DNA of 64,000 nt, from NCBI GenBank assembly GCA_016218545.1, contig JACRDQ010000018.1, positions 240,450 to 304,449 on the forward strand, written 5' to 3'. Shown piece by piece: positions 1 through 8,523 of the stretch. The translations under genes and the position numbers were made by a program. The DNA comes from Elusimicrobiota bacterium. Lineage in GTDB: Bacteria > Elusimicrobiota > Elusimicrobia > UBA1565 > UBA9628. The first letter of the stretch is position 1. Each line of letters begins with the position of its first letter. The notes below the pieces were generated by a model. The model saw only the letters and a list, made by a program, of their open reading frames with translations. It did not search any database and was not told the DNA's origin.

Positions 1-3000
1 TGGGGCCGGAGAAGGAGTAGTCGTGCCGCTCCTTGTAGCCCTCGGGCGAGGTCTCGGCGGTCCGGGAGACCGTCTCCGAGGTGCCGTTGACCCGGTCCCA
101 GAAGCTCTCGACCACGGTCAGGCTGCTCCAGCCGTGCGCGAGGTCCCAATCCGGGATGAGCCGGAAGTAGCCCACGACCCTGCCCATGTTCTTGACGTAG
201 ACCGGCACCCCGCTGCCCTGGGAGGACTCGAGCCACAAGCTGCGGAGCTTGAGCAGGGCCTGCCGCGCGGCCGAGGGCTCCTGCGGCGCCGGAGCAGCGG
301 CCTGGGCTGCCGCGGCCTGGCTGGTCCAGTTCCTCAAGCCCGGATAGTACCGGTCGAAGGAGACGCCCGCCCCCTCGTACATGGCCGAGGCCGAGGCCAG
401 GAGCTCCTGGGCCTTGGCGGTCTGGCCCTGCCGCACCATGCCGATGACCTTCTTCGTGAGCGCCCGCCGCTCCACGGAGTCCTCGGGCGCCGGGGCCGAA
501 GGACCTGCCGCGCTGCGGGGCGACGGGGAGGAAGGAGCCTCCGGAGCCGGGGTCAGAGCGCCCGCAGTCTCGACCTGGACCGGGAACTTGGCCCGCTCAG
601 CCGCGGCTTTGGCCTTGACCGCGCCCGAATAGAGCTGGTAGGCCCGGACGAGGTCGCCGCTCGCCACGGCCGCGGCGACCTCCTCGGGCACGGACAGCGC
701 CTTGAGGGCCTCGGCCGGAGGCTCGTCCTTGAAGAACTTCACGAAGCCCTTCACGATCTTCTCGACGGCCTTGCCGCCCAGGGTCGGGTCGAGGTCCAGG
801 CGGAAGTCCTCGATCCAGGAGTCGAGACGGAACTTGGCCTCGACCCAGTCGTCCGCGTCGAGCACGCCCTTGACCACGCCGGCCACGAAGGCCGCGTCCT
901 TGTTGAGCATGGAGCGCATGGAATCGCCCACGGCCGAGTCGCCGCCCGACTCGAGCTTCAGGGCGGCGTTGGTGGACCTCCAGAGAGCCGCGGCCTTGGC
1001 GGAGTCGCCTTCGGCCACGGCCGCGCTCACGCGGTCGGCCACGAACGCCTCGGCCCCGGGCGAGAGCTCGAAGGCCAGGGTGGCGATGCGCCACCGGTTG
1101 AGCTGGTGGGCCTCGGCGAAGTCCCTGGGCCGCAGGGGCATGTCCGCGGCCATGGCGCGCAGGGCCTCGCGCCTCTTGGCGTATTCCTCCGAGAGCCTCT
1201 TGGCGGCGTCGCGGTTCTTCAAGGCCTGGGCATAGGCCTCGGCCAGGATCCCGTGCTCCCTCCGGCTTGACTCGGAGGAGAGCCCGGAGAGCAGCGCGCT
1301 CAGCAGAGGCAGGCCGGTGCGCGCCGCGTCGATGACGAGCAGGACCGGGATCCAGGGCATGCCCGGGGTGAGCACCAGGGCGAGCAGGCCCGTCAGGTGG
1401 ATGCGCAGGCTCGGGACCTTGTCCAGGGCCTCCTTGACCGCGACCAGGTCCTCGTAGGCGCGAGCGCCCGCCTCGTTGAGCTGGGCGTCCATGTTGAACT
1501 GCCTGAAGAGCGGGTTGCCCCAGTAGAGCTTGTCGTCCTGGAGCGAGAAGACCCGCTCGAGGACCGCGAGCTCGGGCATCCTGATGGACGGTCCGAACTG
1601 GCGGTGGAGCTCGGCCTGGACTTGCTCGACGCCGTACCGGGCCGAAATGAGCTCCTCCTCGACCTCCCTGCGCTCCGGAGCGTCGGCTCCGAGGGAGGAG
1701 ACCCGCGCCTGGGCCGCCTCGAGGCGCTTGGCCGCGTAGAGGTAGTCGTTGGCGAAGTGGAGGACCGCGTACATGGTCTCGAAGAGGCGCTGGGCTTCCC
1801 GGAGCGAGGCCCCCAACCGCCTGACCTTGGCGGCCTCCTCCTGGTGCCCGAGGTTCTCGAGGGTCAGCACCAAAGAGGGGATGGCGCTGTCGAGGACCAT
1901 GGCTCCGCCCCCGAACCCGGCCTCCACGTTGAACCACTGGCGGCTCTTGTCGAGGAGGGCGCCGCTCTGCTTGCTGCGCAGCCGGGCCGCGGCCACGCGG
2001 GGGGACTCCTCCACGGGCGCCGTGAGGAGGTCCTCGAGCGAGGCGACCTCCCGGACCGGACCGGGGGAACGGGTCTCTTCGGCCGGCGCCTCGGTCAGGG
2101 ACTGGATGGCGAGGACCTGGCGCGCCCGGCCGTAGAGCGCGACATCCTCCGCGTCCGGGTAGGAGACGCGGGATTGGAGTTTGTCCGCGTAGCGGTCCAG
2201 GGAGGCGGCCGAGCGCTCGAGGTTGTAGGTCTGGTCGCGGCCGGCCTGGACCAGGTTCATCCTGGCGATCTCCTTCTCGAATTTGGAGACGTCGAGGTCC
2301 TCGCCGGACCAGAGCAGGCGCAGGGCCGCGGTCACGGCCCAACGCAGGTGCACGCCGAAATCAGGGCTCCCCTGGCCCGAGGCTTCTCCCCATCCGGCCT
2401 CAAAACCCGCCCGGAGCTGAGGGGCGACGTCGGCCACCGCGAGGTCGCGCAGGGCCTGGGCCAGCCTCATGTGCGTGCCCGCCTCGGCGAGCAGGGGGAA
2501 CATGTCCTGCGACTCCCAGACCGCGGCCCGCAGGCGCTTGTGGGAGGTGGCGGCGTCAGCCGCCTCCTTGGCGCTCCTCCCGGAACGGCTGACCTCGAGG
2601 AACTTCTCGATGATCCGGCGCTTCTCCACGGGGTCGAGGTCCTTCTCCGCCATCATGGCCATCTTGAGGGCCTCGAGCGCGGCCTTCCGGCTGACCTGCT
2701 CGTCGATGACCGCGAGGAGCTCCTCCACGCGCTGGGCGAGCCAGCGCTTGGTGCGCTCGTCCGTGAGATAGCCTGCCCTGGCGTCCTTGGCCACGGCCGC
2801 CAGGTACGCCTCGTCCTGGGGGCCCACGAGGCTGGAGAGGTCCACCTCGGTGCCGAGGAACTTCTTCATGAAGGCGTCGAGCTGGACGCGCTTGCCCGCC
2901 AGCACGCGCCGCCTGGCCAGGGCCCAGGACGCCTCGGCCGGAGCCAGGGAGCCCTTCTGGAGCCCGACCTCCAGCATCCTGATCTCGAGCTCCACGGCGC

Positions 3001-4741
3001 CGGCTTGGACCATGAGCCCGGAGAGGTTGAGGAGCACGCCCGAGATCATGCGCTCGGTCTGGTTGATGGTATGGAGGAAGCGGGAGGCCACCACGCCCAC
3101 GCGGTACCACTTGGACGACCAGCCCGAGTCGAGCCGCAGGGCCGCGGCAGCGCCGCTCTCCTTGCCGTACTCGACATCCACGAAGATGCGGCTCAGGTGC
3201 GAGGTGAGCGACGGGGAGACGTACTTGGCGAAGACCGCGGCGGAGGCCGCGACCTCCTTGCGCGCGAGCTCGATGACCTCCTTCTGGCTGCCGTTGAGGA
3301 AGCCCCAGCAGAGCAGGTCGTAGATCTTCTCCCCGAGGCCGTCGCTCGCCAGGGGGGGGACGAGAGCAGGGGCCGGCTTGGAGGGCTCGGGCGAGTCGGA
3401 ACGGGAAGGCGAGGAAGAGGAGACGGAGGAGGAAGGCGCGGGCAGGACGACCTTGGAGGCCGGAGTTGGCTGGGGAGGGGGCCTCGGAGCCAGGCCCTGC
3501 TCCGGAGCGGGTTCGGAGGGCCGCGTCTCCTCAGAGCCGACCGAGACCTTCTGTCCCGCTTCCTCGACCCGGGCCTGAGGAGGTTCTGAAACAGCGGCTC
3601 GGTCCGTCTTTGCGGGACCGGACTCCCGGGCATCGGAAGCCAGGTTCTGTCCTGCCGAGACCTCCTGAAAGGCGCGGGCAGGAGCTTCCCCTGCTCCGGC
3701 AGGGGCCTTGGGGAAGGTGCGGGACACGAAGCCCTCGGCCTTGGGAGAAAGCCCGGTCAGGAAAGGCCGAATGGAAGCGTCGAACCTGGCCGATGCCTTG
3801 GAGAACACGAGGTGGGGCCGGCTTGGGGCGGCGCCTGTCTCAGGCAAGGGGACCTCGTCGAGAGGGTCCGGCGGGCCCACGATGAGGTCCCGCACCATGC
3901 GATAGGCTGCCTTGAAGACCCCGGTCACGATCGAGAACAGGGCCTTGAAGAAGCCTCCGACAGCGCGCCCGACCTTGGAGAAGAACGAGGTGCCGGCCTC
4001 CGAGCCCTTGTCCTCGGCCCGAGCCTGAGGCTGAGCAAGCGGGGCCTCGACCTGGGCCTTGCCTTCCCGGGGACTCCCTCCTGCCTCTTGCCCTGCAGGG
4101 GCTGGGACCGGCCGGCCGGCTGAGCCGGCTGCCGGAGCACCGGGGCCAGGGCCCGCGGACACGCTGTCCCTGAAGTCCCGGTCCCGCACGTCCCCGTCGA
4201 AGAGGGCGTCCAGGGGCGCGGGCTCATCCGGACCAGCACCGCGCAAGCGGTCCATGGTGCCCTTCAGTCCGGCCAGGGCGCGGCGGGTGGATTCCGGCAG
4301 CTCCCTGAGGGAGCCGGAGGAGACCACGGGCCCAAGCTGGGCCTTGCGGAAGAGGGAGACCGGCTCAGCCAGCCACTCAGGCAGGCCGGACACCGTGTCC
4401 GAGGACGAGGCCACCACGCAGACGCAGCATTGGCAGACGCTCCGCTCAGCCGGGTCCGAGGCTTCCGGCCTGCACCGCTTGATGAGGGTCTGACGAAGCG
4501 CGGGCGTGGAGTCCGGGAACTCCTCTGGAGCGTCCTTCGAGGTCAGGAAGCCGCAATAGGACTTGCAGGCCCCTGGGAAGGCCGTGACCTCCGGGGTCGA
4601 CTCCGTCGGAGCAGGGTCTGCGGCCAGGGCCGGGAGGCAAGGCAGCTGCAGGCACACGCAGAGGAGCGCGGCCAAGCAACGAGAAAAAAGACCGGGCTTG
4701 CGCGTCCCATGCGAGCGGGAGCGAGCCGCGCTATTTGCCAC
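1..4741 (-). CDS. giant exported helical protein, C-terminus beyond window
   Basis: One reading frame is open from a GTG at 4741 to the left edge, giving at least 1580 residues with the C-terminus missing. The first ~45 residues have a basic n-region, a hydrophobic core and an Ala-x-Ala-type end, so export is likely. A Cys-rich stretch follows (about residues 60-105), then low-complexity Pro/Ser/Ala linkers (about 330-470), then long helical regions. A segment near residue 900 (starting SLEDLL) has the Leu/Ala spacing seen in TolC-type outer-membrane efflux proteins, and a hydrophobic patch lies near residue 1130. I do not recognise the family, and the TolC resemblance is weak. The GTG overlaps the end of the 14-haem cytochrome gene by 11 bp, so the two are probably cotranscribed. 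The rightward frames over this region are antisense shadows. Confidence 0.72.
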   Translation of the reverse strand, partial: MANSAARSRSHGTRKPGLFSRCLAALLCVCLQLPCLPALAADPAPTESTPEVTAFPGACKSYCGFLTSKDAPEEFPDSTPALRQTLIKRCRPEASDPAERSVCQCCVCVVASSSDTVSGLPEWLAEPVSLFRKAQLGPVVSSGSLRELPESTRRALAGLKGTMDRLRGAGPDEPAPLDALFDGDVRDRDFRDSVSAGPGPGAPAAGSAGRPVPAPAGQEAGGSPREGKAQVEAPLAQPQARAEDKGSEAGTSFFSKVGRAVGGFFKALFSIVTGVFKAAYRMVRDLIVGPPDPLDEVPLPETGAAPSRPHLVFSKASARFDASIRPFLTGLSPKAEGFVSRTFPKAPAGAGEAPARAFQEVSAGQNLASDARESGPAKTDRAAVSEPPQARVEEAGQKVSVGSEETRPSEPAPEQGLAPRPPPQPTPASKVVLPAPSSSVSSSSPSRSDSPEPSKPAPALVPPLASDGLGEKIYDLLCWGFLNGSQKEVIELARKEVAASAAVFAKYVSPSLTSHLSRIFVDVEYGKESGAAAALRLDSGWSSKWYRVGVVASRFLHTINQTERMISGVLLNLSGLMVQAGAVELEIRMLEVGLQKGSLAPAEASWALARRRVLAGKRVQLDAFMKKFLGTEVDLSSLVGPQDEAYLAAVAKDARAGYLTDERTKRWLAQRVEELLAVIDEQVSRKAALEALKMAMMAEKDLDPVEKRRIIEKFLEVSRSGRSAKEAADAATSHKRLRAAVWESQDMFPLLAEAGTHMRLAQALRDLAVADVAPQLRAGFEAGWGEASGQGSPDFGVHLRWAVTAALRLLWSGEDLDVSKFEKEIARMNLVQAGRDQTYNLERSAASLDRYADKLQSRVSYPDAEDVALYGRARQVLAIQSLTEAPAEETRSPGPVREVASLEDLLTAPVEESPRVAAARLRSKQSGALLDKSRQWFNVEAGFGGGAMVLDSAIPSLVLTLENLGHQEEAAKVRRLGASLREAQRLFETMYAVLHFANDYLYAAKRLEAAQARVSSLGADAPERREVEEELISARYGVEQVQAELHRQFGPSIRMPELAVLERVFSLQDDKLYWGNPLFRQFNMDAQLNEAGARAYEDLVAVKEALDKVPSLRIHLTGLLALVLTPGMPWIPVLLVIDAARTGLPLLSALLSGLSSESSRREHGILAEAYAQALKNRDAAKRLSEEYAKRREALRAMAADMPLRPRDFAEAHQLNRWRIATLAFELSPGAEAFVADRVSAAVAEGDSAKAAALWRSTNAALKLESGGDSAVGDSMRSMLNKDAAFVAGVVKGVLDADDWVEAKFRLDSWIEDFRLDLDPTLGGKAVEKIVKGFVKFFKDEPPAEALKALSVPEEVAAAVASGDLVRAYQLYSGAVKAKAAAERAKFPVQVETAGALTPAPEAPSSPSPRSAAGPSAPAPEDSVERRALTKKVIGMVRQGQTAKAQELLASASAMYEGAGVSFDRYYPGLRNWTSQAAAAQAAAPAPQEPSAARQALLKLRSLWLESSQGSGVPVYVKNMGRVVGYFRLIPDWDLAHGWSSLTVVESFWDRVNGTSETVSRTAETSPEGYKERHDYSFSGP

Positions 4742-5897
4742 GGAGGAGATGACCTCGGTCGGATTGATGAGGATCGTGACAGCCCACGCACCAGCGCGGC
4801 TCGGCCTTGACGTGCTTGCCCGTCCCGTCGAACCCGGCTTCGTCGTGGCACTCGAAGCAGACCTTCTCGCTCAAGAGCAGCTTGCCGGCCTTGCCCGCGT
4901 GCGGGGAGTGGCAGGAGGTGCAGTCGCCCGACGCCACCGGATAGTGCACGACCTTCTTGCCCCGGAACTCGCTCTCGTCGTGGCAGCCGAAGCACAGGCC
5001 CGGAAGCTCCTGGCTGAGGAGCTTGGAGAACTCCGACCGGTGGGGCTGATGACAGGAGTCGCAGGACCCGGAGCGCACGGGGTAGTGCACGCTCGCCCCG
5101 GTGAAAGCCTCGGGCTTGTGACAGCGGACGCAGAGCTTGTCTGCGACCAGGAGCTTGCCCCGGTCGCTCGAGTGCGGGTCGTGGCAGCTCCCGCAGGCCG
5201 AGGCGCGGACCGGGGCATGCACCACCTTGCCGCCCGCAATCCCGGACTCGTCGTGGCAGTTGAAGCAGACCTTCGGGTCCGTGAGGAGCTTCCGGTTGGG
5301 GCCGGAGTGCGGAAGGTGGCAGTCCATGCAGGAGCCGTCCGCGGCCGGGGAGTGCCGGTTCTTGCGCAGGAACCCCTCGGCCCGGTGGCAGTCGAAGCAG
5401 AGCAGGGGGGGCTCGTTCTTCAGGAGCTTCTTTTTGGAGGAGACATGGGGGTCGTGGCACGACGTGCACATGCCCATGCGGCTGGGAGCGTGCCGGACCT
5501 TGTCGTCGAAGGCCGCTCCGGAGTGGCACGGCACGCAGAGGTCCTGGATGTCCGCGGAAAGCCACTTGTAGCGCTTCTGTGGCCGCGTGTGCGCGGCCTC
5601 ATGGCAGGAGCCGCAGCCGTCCATCTCGATGATGGGGTGCAGCCCCTTGGTCCCGGGAGCGAACCCCTGATGGCACCCGGCGCAAGGACGGTCCTTGAAC
5701 GTGCTCGCAGCCAGAATCGCGTTCAACCCGTCTTTCACGCTCTGGCCAGGGGCCTTGCCCTGGGCAAGCCCTGAGTCGTCGAAAGCGCCGGCCAGGTCCT
5801 CGGACGAGAAGGAACCGGCTCCAGCATGGGCTGCGGCACTCAGGACAAGACAGGCGGCCGCAAGAAGGAAGACTCTGGGAAAACCACAAGCAAGCAT
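4731..5897 (-). CDS. 14-haem doubled-CxxCH cytochrome c
   Basis: The 388-residue product begins with a signal peptide (hydrophobic LLAAACLVL core, cleavage near AHA) and then carries 14 CxxCH haem-c motifs evenly spaced through the chain. Many appear as CxxCHDPH or CxxCHDES, alternating in the manner of the doubled CXXCH domain family. It should be an exported periplasmic or surface electron carrier. The ATG at 5897 lies 6 nt after a TAGAAT -10-like hexamer, so the transcript is probably leaderless. The gene is divergent from the 36-haem cytochrome at 6117 and overlaps the giant exported gene downstream. Haem attachment is inferred from the motifs, and the electron partner is unknown. Confidence 0.9.
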   Translation of the reverse strand: MLACGFPRVFLLAAACLVLSAAAHAGAGSFSSEDLAGAFDDSGLAQGKAPGQSVKDGLNAILAASTFKDRPCAGCHQGFAPGTKGLHPIIEMDGCGSCHEAAHTRPQKRYKWLSADIQDLCVPCHSGAAFDDKVRHAPSRMGMCTSCHDPHVSSKKKLLKNEPPLLCFDCHRAEGFLRKNRHSPAADGSCMDCHLPHSGPNRKLLTDPKVCFNCHDESGIAGGKVVHAPVRASACGSCHDPHSSDRGKLLVADKLCVRCHKPEAFTGASVHYPVRSGSCDSCHQPHRSEFSKLLSQELPGLCFGCHDESEFRGKKVVHYPVASGDCTSCHSPHAGKAGKLLLSEKVCFECHDEAGFDGTGKHVKAEPRWCVGCHDPHQSDRGHLLRGK

Positions 5898-5903
5898 TAT
5901 TTA

Positions 5904-5909
5904 ATTCTA
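5904..5909 (-). promoter_or_regulatory. -10 hexamer for leaderless 14-haem gene
   Basis: TAGAAT on the minus strand is followed by TAAATA and then the ATG at 5897, a 6-nt gap. This matches the spacing at four other genes in the window and predicts transcription starting at the start codon. No Shine-Dalgarno sequence is present. Confidence 0.55.
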
Positions 5910-6065
5910 CTTGGGCCCGGCGCTTGGAAGAAGGGTCATCGGTCCCTGGAAGCCTGGTCTTGAAGGCCTGGGAAACAGTGGGCCCTTAGTCTGGCGGAGC
6001 AGGGGCCGATGGCCCCTCTGGAGAATGACGGCCGCATTGACTCCCACGGCCGCGAGAGCTATCAT
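5907..6065 (-). CDS. possible 52-aa single-span membrane peptide
   Basis: A short frame starts at ATG 6065 and ends 9 bp before the start of the 14-haem gene. The product has a hydrophobic N-terminal segment (MIALAAVGVNAAVIL) followed by a basic, Pro-rich tail. The longer frame upstream of this ATG is only the antisense of the cytochrome repeat gene. No Shine-Dalgarno is seen, and the frame also covers the divergent promoter region, so it may be chance. If real, it would be a small membrane partner of the cytochrome. Confidence 0.3.
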   Translation of the reverse strand: MIALAAVGVNAAVILQRGHRPLLRQTKGPLFPRPSRPGFQGPMTLLPSAGPK

Positions 6066-6116
6066 TAGTATCTTGTCTGGCCGTGCCTTCTGCCCGGGAA
6101 CGGCCAGCCCTGTCGC

Positions 6117-8426
6117 ATGACCAGACACCTGCGCTCCTATTGGAAAGGCCTGCTCGGCCTGCTGGTCTTGGGACTGCTCAACGCGGCCCTGGTCCTGGCC
6201 CAGGGCGACGCTCAGGACGGGACCCTGCCGCACCCGCCAGGCTGGGGCGCTCCCCAGAACCGCCACTGCAGTTCCTGCCATTTCCCGGTCCAATCCACGC
6301 CCTGCTTCCGCTGTCACACCCAGCTGACGAGCCACCAGGAATCCACGCCCCCGAGCCATCGCGCCCCGGGCTGGGGACAGCCTGTCAACACCCACTGCTC
6401 CAAGTGCCACCTCCCTCTGTCCTCCACCCCGTGCTTCAACTGCCACAAGACCGCGGCGCACGCCGAGGCTCCCCAGCAGACCCACACCCCGAACTGGGGC
6501 AATCCCACCAACTCCCATTGCTCGAGCTGCCACGAACCCCTGAGCGGCGAGTCCTGCGCGGTCTGCCACAAGACCAACCCCAGCCATCAGACCAGCAAGC
6601 CAGGAGACCACGCCCCTGGCTGGGGGAGCCCCTCCAACAGTCACTGCACCCACTGTCACGAACCCCTGAGCAACGAGACCTGCGCCACCTGCCACCAGTC
6701 CAATGACAGCCACCGCTCGGTCAAACCCGGGGACCACACCGCGTCCTGGGGCAACCCCACGAACTCGCATTGCTCCACCTGCCATGAGCCCTTGAGCGGA
6801 GAGTCCTGCTCCATCTGCCACAAGACCAACCATCAGACCAAGCCGGCTGACCACACCGCTGCCTGGGGCAATCCCACCAACAACCATTGCTCGTCGTGCC
6901 ACGAACCCCTGAGCGGAGAGTCCTGCGCGGTCTGCCACAAGACCAACCATCAGTCCAAGCCAGGCAACCACACCGCCTCATGGGGCAACCCCGCCAACAG
7001 CCATTGCTCGAGTTGTCACGAGCCCTTGAGCGGGGAGTCCTGCTACAGCTGCCACAGGACCAACCACCAGACCAAGCCAGGGGACCATACCGCTGCGTGG
7101 GGCGACCCGACCAACGTCCACTGCTCGAGCTGTCACGAGCCCTTGAGCGGGGAGTCCTGCTATACCTGCCACAAGACCAACCACCAGACCAAGCCGGGGA
7201 GCCACACCTCCGCCTGGGGGATCCCCACCAACAACCATTGCTCGTCGTGCCACGAGCCCCTGAGCGGGGAATCCTGCTACACCTGCCACAAGACCAACCC
7301 CAGCCATGCCAGCGTCAAGCCAGGGGACCATACCGCCGCCTGGGGGAGTCCCACCAACAACCATTGCTCAAGCTGTCACGAGCCCCTGAGCGGAGAGTCC
7401 TGCTACACCTGCCACAAGACCAATGCCAGCCACGGGAGCGTCACGCCCGGAGACCACACCGCTGCCTGGGGCAACCCCACCAACGGCCACTGCTCGAGCT
7501 GTCACGAGCCCTTGAGCGGCGAGACCTGCTACACCTGTCACAAGACCAATGCCAGCCACACCAGCGTCAAGCCCGGGGACCATACCGCTGCCTGGGGCAA
7601 TCCAGCCAACAGCCACTGCTCGAGCTGCCACGAGCCCTTGAGCGGAGAGTCCTGCTATACCTGCCACAAGACCAACCATCAGAACAAACCGGCTGACCAC
7701 ACCGCCGCCTGGGGCAATCCCACCAACAACCATTGCGCGTCGTGCCACGAGCCCCTGAGCGGGGAGTCCTGTTATACCTGCCACAAGACCAACGCCAGCC
7801 ATTCCAGCGTCAAGCCCGGAGACCACACCGCCGCCTGGGGCAACCCCACCAACAGCCACTGCTCGAGCTGCCACGAGCCCTTGAGCGGAGAGTCCTGCTA
7901 CACCTGCCACAAGACCAACCACGCGAGCGCTCCTGCGGACCACACCGCTGCCTGGGGCAACCCGACCAACAACCACTGCGCGAGCTGCCACGAGCCCCTG
8001 AGCGGCGAACCCTGCTACGCCTGCCACAAGACCAACACCAGCCACGCCAGCGTGAGGCCCGGCGACCACACGGCTTCCTGGGGGAACCCCACGGACTCGC
8101 ATTGCTCGAGCTGTCACGAGCCGCTCAATGACACGACCTGCTACACCTGCCACAAGACCAATACCAGCCACGCCACGGTCCCGCCCGGGAGCCATGTCGC
8201 GGGGTGGAACACCAAGCCGGCCTACGGGCACTGCACCGCGTGCCATTTCCCGCTCTCCTCGACCTCGTGCTACGCCTGCCACAAGACCGCCGCCCACTCC
8301 CTGACCCCGGACCTGGGGAGTTGGTGCATGAGCTGCCACCCGAACACCTATCACGCGGGCGACGTGCACCCCGAAGTGGACAACTGCAGCCAGTGCCATG
8401 TCGGGACTTCCTTCTACAGCCCCTGA
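6117..8426 (+). CDS. 36-CxxCH tandem-repeat multihaem cytochrome
   Basis: This 769-residue protein has an N-terminal signal peptide (LLGLLVLGLLNAALVLAQG) followed by 17 tandem units. Each unit has two haem motifs in the pattern HCSSCHEPLSGESCYTCHKTN, a His-rich linker and a conserved Trp-Gly-Asn-Pro. Two further CxxCH motifs near the C-terminus give 36 in total. Units come in two lengths, about 38 residues (KTNHQ linker) and 41 residues (KTNASH linker). Each linker carries His residues that could be distal haem ligands. The first, second and seventeenth units are the most diverged, as expected for capping repeats. A long haem wire on the cell surface is the natural inference. It is divergent from the 14-haem gene and followed by a TPR protein and a beta-barrel gene. 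Confidence 0.92.
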   Translation: MTRHLRSYWKGLLGLLVLGLLNAALVLAQGDAQDGTLPHPPGWGAPQNRHCSSCHFPVQSTPCFRCHTQLTSHQESTPPSHRAPGWGQPVNTHCSKCHLPLSSTPCFNCHKTAAHAEAPQQTHTPNWGNPTNSHCSSCHEPLSGESCAVCHKTNPSHQTSKPGDHAPGWGSPSNSHCTHCHEPLSNETCATCHQSNDSHRSVKPGDHTASWGNPTNSHCSTCHEPLSGESCSICHKTNHQTKPADHTAAWGNPTNNHCSSCHEPLSGESCAVCHKTNHQSKPGNHTASWGNPANSHCSSCHEPLSGESCYSCHRTNHQTKPGDHTAAWGDPTNVHCSSCHEPLSGESCYTCHKTNHQTKPGSHTSAWGIPTNNHCSSCHEPLSGESCYTCHKTNPSHASVKPGDHTAAWGSPTNNHCSSCHEPLSGESCYTCHKTNASHGSVTPGDHTAAWGNPTNGHCSSCHEPLSGETCYTCHKTNASHTSVKPGDHTAAWGNPANSHCSSCHEPLSGESCYTCHKTNHQNKPADHTAAWGNPTNNHCASCHEPLSGESCYTCHKTNASHSSVKPGDHTAAWGNPTNSHCSSCHEPLSGESCYTCHKTNHASAPADHTAAWGNPTNNHCASCHEPLSGEPCYACHKTNTSHASVRPGDHTASWGNPTDSHCSSCHEPLNDTTCYTCHKTNTSHATVPPGSHVAGWNTKPAYGHCTACHFPLSSTSCYACHKTAAHSLTPDLGSWCMSCHPNTYHAGDVHPEVDNCSQCHVGTSFYSP
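6243..8310 (+). repeat. 17 tandem coding repeats of 114 or 123 bp
   Basis: Direct DNA repeats encode the paired-haem units. Short (about 114 bp) and long (about 123 bp) units are interspersed, with several neighbouring copies nearly identical at the DNA level. Recent unequal recombination or slippage is likely, and copy number may vary between strains. Bounds are approximate. Confidence 0.85.
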
Positions 8427-8510
8427 CCGCTCCCGCGCCTTCCGTCGTCCGGCCGATGGACCCAGGCCCGGGTAGGGCTTTCTGCTCTGTCAGTCCGGCC
8501 GGTCCAGGGC

Positions 8511-8516
8511 TATACT
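8511..8516 (+). promoter_or_regulatory. -10 hexamer TATACT before the TPR gene
   Basis: TATACT lies 7 nt before the GTG at 8524, matching the near-leaderless arrangement seen at other genes here. A GGAG sits inside the spacer, so a very short leader with weak Shine-Dalgarno is the alternative. Confidence 0.45.
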
Positions 8517-8523
8517 GGAGATA

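Noticed and set aside
597..3589. Long frames on both strands over the left-edge gene
   Set aside because: They are shadows in other frames. The minus frame from 4741 has a signal peptide and continues to the edge.
5907..6971. Long minus-strand frame opposite the repeat cytochrome gene
   Set aside because: Its Gly/Val/Ala-rich product mirrors the antisense of the repeats. Only its last 52 codons, outside the cytochrome gene, were kept as a weak candidate.
6100..8400. CRISPR-like regular repeats
   Set aside because: The repeats are entirely coding, with 114/123-bp units and no short spacers. They encode the paired CxxCH units.
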